A DNA stretch of 64,000 bases from positions 2,418,001-2,482,000 of the forward strand of contig NZ_RCCA01000001.1 in NCBI RefSeq assembly GCF_003663845.1. Direction: 5' to 3'. Shown here piece after piece: positions 27,439 through 35,612 of the stretch; within the stretch, counting starts at the first letter, position 1, and each line of letters starts with the position of its first letter. The translations under genes were made by a program, and so were the position numbers. This DNA comes from Chryseobacterium sp. 7. Lineage in GTDB: Bacteria; Bacteroidota; Bacteroidia; Flavobacteriales; Weeksellaceae. The notes beneath the pieces are model-generated. The model was not told the DNA's origin. It searched no databases and worked only from the letters and a program-made list of their open reading frames with translations.

Positions 27439-28560
27439 ATGAGGTTTGAACTTTATACAGAAGAAAAAGACGACAGACCGGTATTTATCACCGGAAATTT
27501 CAACAGCTGGAATCCTAAAGATTACAATTTTCAGCTCAAACAAACAGATTCCTCCAATTATTTTATAGAAATTGAAGACCAGATCCTTGCGGACGAAATT
27601 GACTACAAATTCACCAAGGGAGGCTGGGAGAATGTGGAACTGGATCAATATGGAAACATTACACCTAACCGGAAAGTAAAAAAATCAGCAGGCAAAACTT
27701 CTGATACGGTACAAAAATGGAGATTAAACTGGGGACCTTTTAAAGAAGAGTATTATCCTATAGCAGAAGTTATTTCAGAAAACTTTTATATTCCACAGCT
27801 TGACCGTCACCGCAAAGTCTGGGCGCTGCTTCCTTATGATTATCACACTACTGATAAAAGATATCCCGTTTTATACCTTCAGGATGCCCAAAATCTGTTC
27901 AGTGAAGGAAGTGGATTCGGAAATTGGGAAATCGACAAAAAACTGTCTATCCTTGCAGAATACGGACGTGGAGACCTAATCATCATTGCCATAGAACATG
28001 GTAGCGAAGAAAGAATCAAAGAATATATTTTTGATAATGATCATGTGGCCAACGGCTCTGAAGGAAAAAAATACATCCGCTTTATTGCAGATACTTTAAA
28101 ACCTTTTGTAGACGAAAATTACAGAACAAAAAAAGACCGTGACAATACCGGAATCGGAGGTAGTTCATTAGGTGCTTTAATTAGTATCTACAGTGGATTT
28201 CTTTATCCGGAAGTCTATTCTAAGTTGTTAATCTTCTCTCCTTCTCTTTGGGTAGAACCCAATAACAACTTTCCGATGATGAATTTCAGGGTTCCTTATA
28301 AAACAAAAATTTACCTTTATGGCGGAGCTCAGGAAGGATCTAAAATGGTCAAAAGAATTCACATTTTTGAAGAATACCTGCGAAGATGGGAAGAGAAAAA
28401 GCTTTTTGATTTTGAATTTAAGACCAATATCAATCCGGAAGGCACTCACAATGAATTCTACTGGTCACAGGAGTTTCCAAGGGCAATAGAATGGCTGTTC
28501 TACGACAATACAGAGAATCCTGTAGAAGTAAAACCACAACAACAAAGCATTAAAGATTAG
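27439..28560 (+). CDS. Esterase (alpha/beta hydrolase) with N-terminal glycogen-binding-like domain
   Basis: 373 aa. Residues about 1-80 form a CBM48/AMPK-type early-set domain (RPVFITGNFNSWNPKDYNF), similar in style to that of glgB. Residues about 110-350 are an esterase D/enterochelin-esterase-like hydrolase with VWALLPYDYHTTDKRYPVLYLQD and the nucleophile elbow GGSSLGAL; the histidine lies near EGTHNEFYW. It is divergent from the glycogen operon, with a 198-base spacer. The carbohydrate-binding domain and position suggest a role on glycogen or an acylated sugar; substrate not known. A 24-codon ORF and an M17 peptidase follow with overlapping stop/start codons. Confidence 0.8.
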   Translation: MRFELYTEEKDDRPVFITGNFNSWNPKDYNFQLKQTDSSNYFIEIEDQILADEIDYKFTKGGWENVELDQYGNITPNRKVKKSAGKTSDTVQKWRLNWGPFKEEYYPIAEVISENFYIPQLDRHRKVWALLPYDYHTTDKRYPVLYLQDAQNLFSEGSGFGNWEIDKKLSILAEYGRGDLIIIAIEHGSEERIKEYIFDNDHVANGSEGKKYIRFIADTLKPFVDENYRTKKDRDNTGIGGSSLGALISIYSGFLYPEVYSKLLIFSPSLWVEPNNNFPMMNFRVPYKTKIYLYGGAQEGSKMVKRIHIFEEYLRRWEEKKLFDFEFKTNINPEGTHNEFYWSQEFPRAIEWLFYDNTENPVEVKPQQQSIKD

Positions 28561-28635
28561 ATGAAGGAAATTGCAGAAGAAAATTTCTCAAAACAGCAAT
28601 TCATCATCTTAGAAAAATACAACATCTATTTATGA
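28561..28635 (+). other. Possible 24-codon ORF bridging esterase and aminopeptidase genes
   Basis: An ATG begins immediately after the esterase TAG and runs 24 codons (MKEIAEENFSKQQFIILEKY...) to a TGA that overlaps the ATG of the next gene (ATGA). The exact stop-start and ATGA coupling is suggestive of a translated linker ORF. It could equally be chance in A-rich sequence. No function recognised. Confidence 0.3.
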
Positions 28636-30047
28636 AACTAATCAATAAAAAAAACAAGAATTATACTCAGGTTTTTCATCTGTTTACTGAAGAAGAATGG
28701 GCTAAAACCGGTAAAAATTTCAATAAAAATATTTCCACTTTTTTTACGGGAAAGAAATACGAGATTTTTGTAAATGCTCATGAAGAAGGAATTACTTATT
28801 TCATTGGTTTAGGAAAATCTGCTTTACAAAATTTCGAAATTCAGCAGGTTGCCGCTAAGTTTTCACAGACGCAGAAAGAAAAACTACAGGCTGTACCTAC
28901 TTTAGCATTGGCTGATTTCATGAATGAAAATCAGTTTGAGGAGTTTGTAAAAGGACTTCTGGCAGGAACATACAACTACCCTTTTGATAAAAAACATCCT
29001 TTCTGGAATGCAAAATTTGAGTTGCATTTTGAAAATTTAAGCCAGAAAAAATTAGACCATGTCAGCCAGAAAACAGAAGCTCTGATTAATGGTCAGACTG
29101 CTTGTCAGGAATGGCTCAACAAACCTGCGAATTTAAAAAGACCGGATAGCTTAAGCGCCTATCTTAAAAATCTGGCTAAAAAATATGAATTAAAATACAC
29201 CGTTTTTAACAGAAAGAAATGTGAGGAACTTGGATTGGGAGCTTATTTAGCAGTTAATCAGGGAAGTGCTTATGATGCCGCTTTCACTATTTTAGAATAT
29301 AAAACTACGGTTAAAAATGCCAAAACTTTCGGACTGGTAGGAAAATGCGTCTTGTTTGATACGGGAGGAATATCTATTAAAAGTTCTGCCAACCTTCACT
29401 ATATGAAATCTGATATGGGAGGTGCTACAGCTGTTATAGGAGCTCTAATTTATGCCGCTGAAATGCAGCTTCCGGTGAATATTATTGCTGTACTTCCTAT
29501 TACTGACAATGCTGTTTCAGAAAAAGCCCTTCTTCCGAGTGATGTGATCACCGCTTACAACGGAAAAACCATCGAAGTTCTGGATACTGATGCAGAGGGC
29601 CGATTGATTCTTGCAGATGGATTATCTTATCTTTCTAAAAATTACAAAACAGATTTCCTGATTGATCTGGCTACTTTAACCGGAAGCTCAGTAAGAATGT
29701 TTGGAGATACCTGCGCGGCTATGTTTTCCAATAATGAAGAATTGAAAAATAATTTGATAAAAACTGGAGATCTAACCAATCAGAGAGTTTGGAATCTTCC
29801 TTTATGGGACGTGTGGAAAGACGATATCCAGTCGGATGTGGCAGATATAAAAAACATTTCCTTAAAACCAATCGGAGACTGTATTATTGCAGCAAAATTT
29901 TTAGAACAATTCATTGAAAACCACTCTAAATGGGCACATTTGGATATTGCGGGAGTAGCCTTTGGGAATGTAGGCTATGCCAAAGAAAAAGCAGCAACAG
30001 GTTACGGGGTTCAACTCCTCGTGAATTTAATTGAAAATTATCACTAA
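28632..30047 (+). CDS. M17 (leucyl) aminopeptidase family protein
   Basis: 471 aa. The C-terminal catalytic domain has the two-zinc site: GKCVLFDTGGISIKSS, KSDMGGATAVIGAL and LDTDAEGRLILADGLSYL (NTDAEGR signature with Asp for Asn), plus an Arg/Lys catalytic environment. The N-terminal domain is divergent. A cytosolic, probably hexameric aminopeptidase. It precedes the ATP-grasp/amidoligase array on the same strand, after a 141-base gap, so could degrade peptide products or act independently. Confidence 0.88.
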   Translation: MKLINKKNKNYTQVFHLFTEEEWAKTGKNFNKNISTFFTGKKYEIFVNAHEEGITYFIGLGKSALQNFEIQQVAAKFSQTQKEKLQAVPTLALADFMNENQFEEFVKGLLAGTYNYPFDKKHPFWNAKFELHFENLSQKKLDHVSQKTEALINGQTACQEWLNKPANLKRPDSLSAYLKNLAKKYELKYTVFNRKKCEELGLGAYLAVNQGSAYDAAFTILEYKTTVKNAKTFGLVGKCVLFDTGGISIKSSANLHYMKSDMGGATAVIGALIYAAEMQLPVNIIAVLPITDNAVSEKALLPSDVITAYNGKTIEVLDTDAEGRLILADGLSYLSKNYKTDFLIDLATLTGSSVRMFGDTCAAMFSNNEELKNNLIKTGDLTNQRVWNLPLWDVWKDDIQSDVADIKNISLKPIGDCIIAAKFLEQFIENHSKWAHLDIAGVAFGNVGYAKEKAATGYGVQLLVNLIENYH

Positions 30048-30085
30048 AAATTAGTTTTTTACGAAAAAACTCTGTATACTTGATT

Positions 30086-30169
30086 AGTGGATTTTCAAAA
30101 CCGCATGATATTTCATTTTTTACTATTAATAAAATAATAAATAAATGCTTTTATTTTTGAAAATTCACT
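30086..30169. promoter_or_regulatory. 15-bp inverted repeat overlapping a candidate -7 box before the amidoligase array
   Basis: AGTGGATTTTCAAAA (30086-30100) and TTTTGAAAATTCACT (30155-30169) are complementary at 14 of 15 positions (the exception is G:T). The right arm covers TATTTTTG (30152-30159), a TAnnTTTG match 30 bases before the ATP-grasp gene. It could be an operator pair or an RNA/DNA hairpin. Confidence 0.45.
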
Positions 30170-30188
30170 AAATCTTAAAAAACATTAT

Positions 30189-31403
30189 ATGGAGAAGAAA
30201 ACGATTGTGTGTATTTCGTGCTATTACAAGGGCTACGATTTTATGGACGAGATGAAGAAACTCGGCAATAAAATCATTCTTGTAACTTCGGAAAACCTCA
30301 AAGAAAAGGATTGGCCCTGGCATGCCATTGAGGAAACCTTTTATATGCCTGAACTTAAGCCGTCTGTATGGAATCTGGAGCATCTCATTCAGGGATTCTC
30401 ACACCTGATGAAAACCAGAAAGGTGGATGCTGTAGTGGCTTTGGATGATTATGACGTAGAAAAAGCCGCATTAATCAGAGAAACATTCCGTATTCCGGGA
30501 ATGGGACAGACTACACACCGATATTTCAGAGATAAACTGGCCATGCGCCAAAAAGCAAAAGATTCCGGGATCAGCGTTCCTGAATTTACAGCGGTATTTA
30601 ATGATGATGAGGTGAACGAATTTACAGACCGTGTTCCTGCACCATGGGTACTGAAACCCCGTTCCGAAGCTTCTGCATCGGGAATCAAAAAAATAACTTC
30701 CAAAGAACAGCTTTATGAGGCATTAGAAACATTGGGAGAAGAACGTCATCTTTTTTTACTGGAAAGCTTTAAGCCCGGTGATGTTTACCATGTAGACAGC
30801 CTTACTTTTAATAAAAAAATTGTATTCACATCTGCTTCGAAATACCTTGCTCCTCCTATGCAGGTTTCCCATGAAGGCGGAGTATTCAGATCCAAAACTT
30901 TAGGCAGATATTCTGAAGAGTTTAAGGCGTTAGAAGAAATTAACGCCAGCGTACTTTCCAATTTCGGATTGATTAATGGCGCTACCCATACAGAATTTAT
31001 CCGTGGAAAAGAAGATGGAAAATGGTACTTCCTGGAAACTTCGTCAAGGGTTGGTGGAGCTCATATTCCTGATTTGGTAGAAGCTTCAAGCGGCATTAAT
31101 ATCTGGAGAGAATGGGCTAAGATTGAAGACGCCCTTCTGAGAGGAAATGATTACGATGTTTCTCCTCCTACAGGATACTATTCCGGACTGATTGTAGCAC
31201 TGATTAAAGATAAAGAACCGAACTACAGCAGTTTTGAATGTGAAGAAGTCGTAAAGTTTCTTCCCATAGATTATCACGTCGGAATTGTGTACAAATCCGG
31301 TGATGCATCTGTTGTACAGGAAAGACTGGACGCAGCCGCCGAAATGATTCATGCAGATATGCTGAATATTTTACCTCCAAAAAGCAGCAAGCTCAGCTCC
31401 TAA
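30189..31403 (+). CDS. ATP-grasp ligase 1 of amidoligase array
   Basis: 404 aa, an ATP-grasp enzyme of the carbamoyl-phosphate synthase/PurK-like type. Pre-ATP-grasp Rossmann-like part (TIVCISCYYKGYDFMDEM), then KLAMRQKAKDSGISVPEF, the ATP-lysine segment PWVLKPRSEASASGIKKI, LLESFKPGDVYHVDS, and the Mg-binding end WYFLETSSRVGGAHIPDLVE. It should form an acyl-phosphate and ligate it to an amine or thiol. First gene of the array by position; its stop is 3 bases before the next start. Substrates not deducible. Confidence 0.85.
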   Translation: MEKKTIVCISCYYKGYDFMDEMKKLGNKIILVTSENLKEKDWPWHAIEETFYMPELKPSVWNLEHLIQGFSHLMKTRKVDAVVALDDYDVEKAALIRETFRIPGMGQTTHRYFRDKLAMRQKAKDSGISVPEFTAVFNDDEVNEFTDRVPAPWVLKPRSEASASGIKKITSKEQLYEALETLGEERHLFLLESFKPGDVYHVDSLTFNKKIVFTSASKYLAPPMQVSHEGGVFRSKTLGRYSEEFKALEEINASVLSNFGLINGATHTEFIRGKEDGKWYFLETSSRVGGAHIPDLVEASSGINIWREWAKIEDALLRGNDYDVSPPTGYYSGLIVALIKDKEPNYSSFECEEVVKFLPIDYHVGIVYKSGDASVVQERLDAAAEMIHADMLNILPPKSSKLSS

Positions 31404-31406
31404 ATC

Positions 31407-31680
31407 ATGAACCCTGATATTGACATTCAAAATGTTATCGAATTCATAATATGCAACTTACCTGAAGAATCACTTCTAAAATGTAATCTAGAGAACATCA
31501 ATTCCGGAAAATGGCAAAGCATATTATCAGTTCACAGACTCAATCAATGCCAATAAACCAGGTTCAAAATGGATCTTTAAAGAAAATATCATTCTTGAAC
31601 ATCCAAAATTTGGAACCCTTGTATTGGATATTTTAGAAAAAGATCAGCTTGGAGGAATAGAATTTATTGAATTAATATAA
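31407..31680 (+). pseudogene. Small frameshifted gene between ATP-grasp 1 and esterase
   Basis: An ATG at 31407 opens 35 codons (MNPDIDIQNVIEFI...) before the protein-like sense leaves the frame. The +1 frame then continues from about 31513 (GKAYYQFTDSINANKPGSKW...) to a TAA at 31678-31680, 14 bases before the next gene. Frame 0 stops at 31554. Joined, it is a protein of about 90 aa of unknown family. The break lies at GGAAAATGGCAAAG, which looks like an imperfect 7-bp duplication. It may be a true pseudogene, a sequencing error or programmed frameshifting. Confidence 0.7.
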
Positions 31681-31694
31681 TTAAACACAAAAAA

Positions 31695-32408
31695 ATGCCT
31701 CATATAGAACATACAGATTATTATTCACACATATTGGGAACAAGTCTCAAGGTAGAAGTGACCGGACATTATGGTCATCCTATCATCATGTTTCCTACTT
31801 CGCAGGGACAATACACCCAAAACCATGATTTTCATCTCAACGGAAGCATCAACTGGTTTATAGAACAGGGAAAAGTAAAACTTTACAATGTGCAGACCAT
31901 CGACAGCTGGAGTTTTTATGATGATAAAATCTCTCCTCAGCAAAGAATAATAAACTACGAACGATATGTACAGTTTCTGATTAAGGAATTTGTACCTTAT
32001 ATTCAGAAGCTTCACAAAACGCATCGTGTAGCAGTTGCCGGAGCTAGTTTCGGAGGATATCATGCTGCCAATTTTGCATTCCGGTTTCCGGATGTGGTTT
32101 CCCATCTGTTCTGCCTTTCCGGGGCTTTCAGCATAAGAAATTTCATGGATGGCTATTCTGATGAAATGGTCTATTTCAACTGTCCAAGAGAATTTGTAAG
32201 AAATGATGAAGCCTGGAAATACAAACATATGCACATTGTACTGAGTACTTCTGATCAGGACATCTGCAAAGAAAAAAATGTAGAAATGGCAGAAATTTTA
32301 AGACTAAAAGGCATAGACTTCTGGTATGACGAAAGAAAATGGATAGGCCACGACTGGCCTTTATGGAGAATGGTCTTCCCTACCTTTATAGGCACATTCT
32401 TCTCTTAA
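31695..32408 (+). CDS. Esterase-family alpha/beta hydrolase of amidoligase array
   Basis: 237-aa single-domain esterase without signal peptide. Nucleophile elbow AGASFGGY with Ser118; a likely acid in STSDQD and His219 in GHDWPLW complete a triad. It resembles the esterase D / antigen 85-like group found beside ATP-grasp genes. In this context I infer hydrolysis or transfer of an ester or amide intermediate made by the neighbouring ligases. 56 bases separate it from ATP-grasp 2. Confidence 0.82.
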   Translation: MPHIEHTDYYSHILGTSLKVEVTGHYGHPIIMFPTSQGQYTQNHDFHLNGSINWFIEQGKVKLYNVQTIDSWSFYDDKISPQQRIINYERYVQFLIKEFVPYIQKLHKTHRVAVAGASFGGYHAANFAFRFPDVVSHLFCLSGAFSIRNFMDGYSDEMVYFNCPREFVRNDEAWKYKHMHIVLSTSDQDICKEKNVEMAEILRLKGIDFWYDERKWIGHDWPLWRMVFPTFIGTFFS

Positions 32409-32464
32409 ATTAAACAATAAAAAAACAAATAGAAAAAATATCATCCATCTTAAAAACAAAAATT

Positions 32465-33418
32465 ATGACAAAAAAAGTAGGAATTCTTTTCGGTATGGAA
32501 GACACGTTTCCCTGGGCATTTATAGACAAAGTAAATGAATTGGGAGGTGGAGAAATCGTAGCTGAACCTGTTAATATAGACAAACTGGAACAGGGCGCAG
32601 ATTATGGCTATGCAGTGATCATCGACAGAATTTCGCAGGACGTTCCTTTTTACAGAGCGTATCTGAAAAACGCAGCACTTAACGGTACTTATGTGATCAA
32701 CAATCCGTTTTGGTGGAGCGCGGACGAAAAATTTTTCAACAATGCCCTGATGTCTAAACTGGGAATTCCGCTTCCTAAGACTGTTCTTCTTCCGTCACAC
32801 GAAAGACCGGAGAATACTTCAGAAACTTCATTCAGAAATCTTAAATTTCCACATGACTGGGAATATATTTTCAATTATGTAGGATTTCCGGCATATATGA
32901 AGCCTCACGATGGCGGCGGCTGGAAAAGTGTCTACAGAGTAGAAAACCCGGATGATCTTTGGAACAAACTAGGAGAAACGGAACAGCTGGTAATGATGGT
33001 GCAGGAAGAAATTGTCTTTGATGACTATTACAGAGTGTACTGCCTGGGCAGAAAATATGTTCATATTATGCCTTATGAACCGAGAAATGCACCTCATTTG
33101 AGATATGCAACTACTCACCAGACCCAAGGAAAAGATCTTGAGAAATTGCTGAAAACCATTCATGATTATACCATTAAAATGAATGAAGCTTTAGGCTATG
33201 ATTTCAATACAGTAGAATTTGCCGTAAGAGACGGAATTCCTTATGCCATCGACTTCTGTAACCCGGCTCCGGATGCCGACAGAAATTCTGTAGGAGAAGA
33301 AAACTTTGCATGGATTATAGAGCATGCTGCCAAACTGGCTATAGAAAAAGCTAAAGAATATGTTCCGGGGAAACCTAACATTGCCTGGGGAACCTTTGTA
33401 AAAGATTCCATAAAATAA
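32465..33418 (+). CDS. ATP-grasp ligase 2 (RimK-like) of amidoligase array
   Basis: 317 aa, short RimK/D-Ala-D-Ala ligase-like ATP-grasp. Visible are KLGIPLPKTVLLPS, the ATP-lysine and glycine loop FPAYMKPHDGGGWKSVYRV, the hinge MMVQEEIVFDDYYRVYCLG, and the Mg-binding C-terminus EFAVRDGIPYAIDFCNPAPD with Asp and Asn. Predicted to couple a carboxylate to an amine at the cost of ATP. Neighbours: esterase upstream (56 bases) and a YbdK-like ligase downstream (32 bases). Confidence 0.85.
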   Translation: MTKKVGILFGMEDTFPWAFIDKVNELGGGEIVAEPVNIDKLEQGADYGYAVIIDRISQDVPFYRAYLKNAALNGTYVINNPFWWSADEKFFNNALMSKLGIPLPKTVLLPSHERPENTSETSFRNLKFPHDWEYIFNYVGFPAYMKPHDGGGWKSVYRVENPDDLWNKLGETEQLVMMVQEEIVFDDYYRVYCLGRKYVHIMPYEPRNAPHLRYATTHQTQGKDLEKLLKTIHDYTIKMNEALGYDFNTVEFAVRDGIPYAIDFCNPAPDADRNSVGEENFAWIIEHAAKLAIEKAKEYVPGKPNIAWGTFVKDSIK

Positions 33419-33450
33419 CATTGAAAAAAAATTAAAAAACACAAAAATAA

Positions 33451-34572
33451 ATGCATCATCAGTTTACTATTGGAATTGAAGAAGAATATCAGATCATTGA
33501 TGTTGAAAGCAGAGATCTTGTTTCTCACGTTTCAAAGATCATTGAAGGTGGTAAAGCTGTTTTAAGTGAAAATTTAAAGCACGAAATGCACGAATCCATG
33601 ATTGAAATGGAAACGGGCATCTGCCAGAATATTCAGGAAGCAAGAGCTGAATTAACGAATTTAAGACGTCATCTTATCAATACCGCACATGAGCAGGGAC
33701 TTCGTGTTTCCGGAGGAGGTACTCACCCTTTTTCACACTGGTCAGATAACAGCATCACTCAAGGAGAAAGATATATCAAGATTGTGGATGATATGGGGGA
33801 TGTAGCCCGTGAAAACCTTATTTTCGGACTGCATGTTCATATTGGAATTCCCAATCGTGAAGAAGGCGTAAGAATTCAGAACGTTATGCGGTATTTCCTT
33901 CCTCACGTGTATGCCCTTTCTACCAATTCACCATTCTGGATTGGAAGATACACAGGTTTCAAATCGTACAGACAGGAAATTTTCGTAAAATTCCCAAGAA
34001 CCGGTATCCCGAGCTATTTTAATTCACTGGCGGAATTTGACAGCTATGTAGATCTTCTGGTAAAAACAGGAACCATAGACAATGCAAAAAAAATATGGTG
34101 GGATCTGCGCGTTCACCCGTTCTATCCTACGATTGAATTCAGAATTTGTGATATGCCACTGAGAATTGATGAAACCGTATGTCTTGCGGCCATCATGCAG
34201 TGTTTAGTTGCCAAAATTTACAAACTTCACCAGCAGAATCTGAGCTTCAGAAGCTACAGAAGACTGCTTTTGAATGAAAATAAATGGCGTGCCTCCAAAA
34301 GTGGTATTGAAGCCCATCTGATTGATTTTGGGAAAGAAGAATCTGTGCCTTATCCGCATTTACTGAAAGAACTTCTTGAGTTTATTGATGATGTAGTAGA
34401 CGACTTAGGATGCCGTAATGAAGTGGAGTATGCATGGAAGATCCTTGAAAACGGTACCGGAGCAGACAGACAGCTTCAGATCTTTAAGGAAACCGGGGAT
34501 CTGACGAAAGTTGTTGATTATATGATCTCTGAAACAGAGTATGGTATTACCCATGGTGAACCTGCTTCATAA
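33451..34572 (+). CDS. Carboxylate-amine ligase, YbdK/GCS2 family
   Basis: 373 aa of the glutamate-cysteine ligase 2 superfamily (glutamine-synthetase-like fold). N-terminal FTIGIEEEYQIID holds the acidic metal ligands. Others are SGGGTHPFSHWSDN, FGLHVHIGIPNREEG (metal-binding His) and EFRICDMPLRIDETV. Family members catalyse ATP-dependent gamma-glutamyl-type amide formation, but YbdK proteins are weak as gamma-glutamylcysteine synthetases, so the true acceptor is unknown. No gshB-type partner other than the neighbouring ATP-grasp enzymes is visible. Confidence 0.88.
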   Translation: MHHQFTIGIEEEYQIIDVESRDLVSHVSKIIEGGKAVLSENLKHEMHESMIEMETGICQNIQEARAELTNLRRHLINTAHEQGLRVSGGGTHPFSHWSDNSITQGERYIKIVDDMGDVARENLIFGLHVHIGIPNREEGVRIQNVMRYFLPHVYALSTNSPFWIGRYTGFKSYRQEIFVKFPRTGIPSYFNSLAEFDSYVDLLVKTGTIDNAKKIWWDLRVHPFYPTIEFRICDMPLRIDETVCLAAIMQCLVAKIYKLHQQNLSFRSYRRLLLNENKWRASKSGIEAHLIDFGKEESVPYPHLLKELLEFIDDVVDDLGCRNEVEYAWKILENGTGADRQLQIFKETGDLTKVVDYMISETEYGITHGEPAS

Positions 34573-34605
34573 TATTTTTGGTAACTTTACAAAAAATATG
34601 TTGTA

Positions 34606-35439
34606 ATGAAAGATATTCGAATTGCTCTGCTGGACATGAACAACAATCATGTAAATCAAGGCTTTAGAAACATTAAAGAAATTTCAGAAGCATTTCAGCA
34701 GAGCTCTGAAGAAAATGTGATGATCAAGACATTTGATGTGAGATTTAAAGATGAAATGCCGGAGATCGAAGATTTTGATATTTTCATTTCTTCCGGTGGT
34801 CCGGGAAATCCACATCGTGAAGGTCTGGCATGGGAAGATAGGTTTTCTCATTTTCTAGACTCTGTTTTAGAACATAATAAATACAGTGAGGATAAAAAGT
34901 ATCTATTCCTGATCTGCCATTCATTTCAATTGGCAAGCATTCACTGGGATTTGGGAAATATCTGCAAAAGAAAGTCTTACTCTTTCGGGGTAATGCCTGT
35001 TCATAAAACAGACGAAGGCAAAGAGGAATTTTTATTCAAAAATCTTCAGGATCCCTTTTATGCTGTAGATTCCAGAGCTTATCAGTTTATTGAGCCTAAT
35101 CATGAACGTTTTGAAGAACTTGGAATGACCGTTATGGCGATTGAAAAATTCCGTCCACATATCAATCTGGAAAGAGCGGTAATGGCGGTTCGTTTTTCGG
35201 AAGAAATATTCGGAACTCAGTTTCATCCGGAAGCAAGCCCTGAAGCTCTGATTGAAAATCTGAAAGATGAAAAAAACAGAGAAGCTATGATTGAAAACTT
35301 CGGAATGGAAAAATATCTTGAAACCGTAGACAGGATAGATGATGAGGACAAAATCATTCTGACCAGAAATCAGATCCTTCCGAGATTCCTTCAGTTTGCA
35401 AAAAAAAACATTTTGAAAGAAGCTGAATCTTTGGCTTAA
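34606..35439 (+). CDS. Class I glutamine amidotransferase-like protein
   Basis: 277 aa. The triad of GMP-synthase/GAT1 domains is intact: nucleophile C104 in LICHSFQLA, and H207 and E209 in FGTQFHPEAS; the oxyanion strand is SSGGPGNPH (63-70). It probably releases ammonia from glutamine, or hydrolyses a gamma-glutamyl bond as in PuuD/gamma-Glu hydrolases. In this array the second reading would make it the trimming enzyme for a gamma-glutamylated intermediate. 33 bases after the YbdK-like gene. A TATTTTTG box at 34573-34580 could be an internal promoter. Confidence 0.85.
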   Translation: MKDIRIALLDMNNNHVNQGFRNIKEISEAFQQSSEENVMIKTFDVRFKDEMPEIEDFDIFISSGGPGNPHREGLAWEDRFSHFLDSVLEHNKYSEDKKYLFLICHSFQLASIHWDLGNICKRKSYSFGVMPVHKTDEGKEEFLFKNLQDPFYAVDSRAYQFIEPNHERFEELGMTVMAIEKFRPHINLERAVMAVRFSEEIFGTQFHPEASPEALIENLKDEKNREAMIENFGMEKYLETVDRIDDEDKIILTRNQILPRFLQFAKKNILKEAESLA

Positions 35440-35441
35440 AA

Positions 35442-35557
35442 GGTTAGAAGCTGGAAGAAGGATGCTGGAGGTTATTATTCGTTAAGACTACTAACTATCC
35501 TTTTATTTATGAACAATAAATATTTTCAGGCTTGAAAACTTCCCTCTTCCAGCTACA
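35442..35557. repeat. Degenerate AGCTGGAAG-type arms flanking an A/T spacer
   Basis: G-rich arm 35442-35482 (AAGCTGGAAGAAGGATGCTG and following) and opposed arm 35534-35557 (TTCCCTCTTCCAGCT). Same word family as 21890-22045. It lies inside the 173-base gap between the amidotransferase and ATP-grasp 3 genes, so it interrupts an otherwise compact array. Confidence 0.6.
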
Positions 35558-35612
35558 TATAACAATCGGGCAGAAATGCTCGATTTTTTTAACATCACAA
35601 AAGAAAAAAAAT

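Noticed and set aside
33451..34572. Glutathione biosynthesis (gshA) for the GCS2-family gene
   Set aside because: It has the YbdK-type form and no gshB partner with glutathione-synthetase features; the array context argues for another acceptor.
35532..35612. Longer start for ATP-grasp protein 3 at an upstream TTG
   Set aside because: The extra 27 codons fall in degenerate repeat sequence; the ATG at 35613 is preferred.
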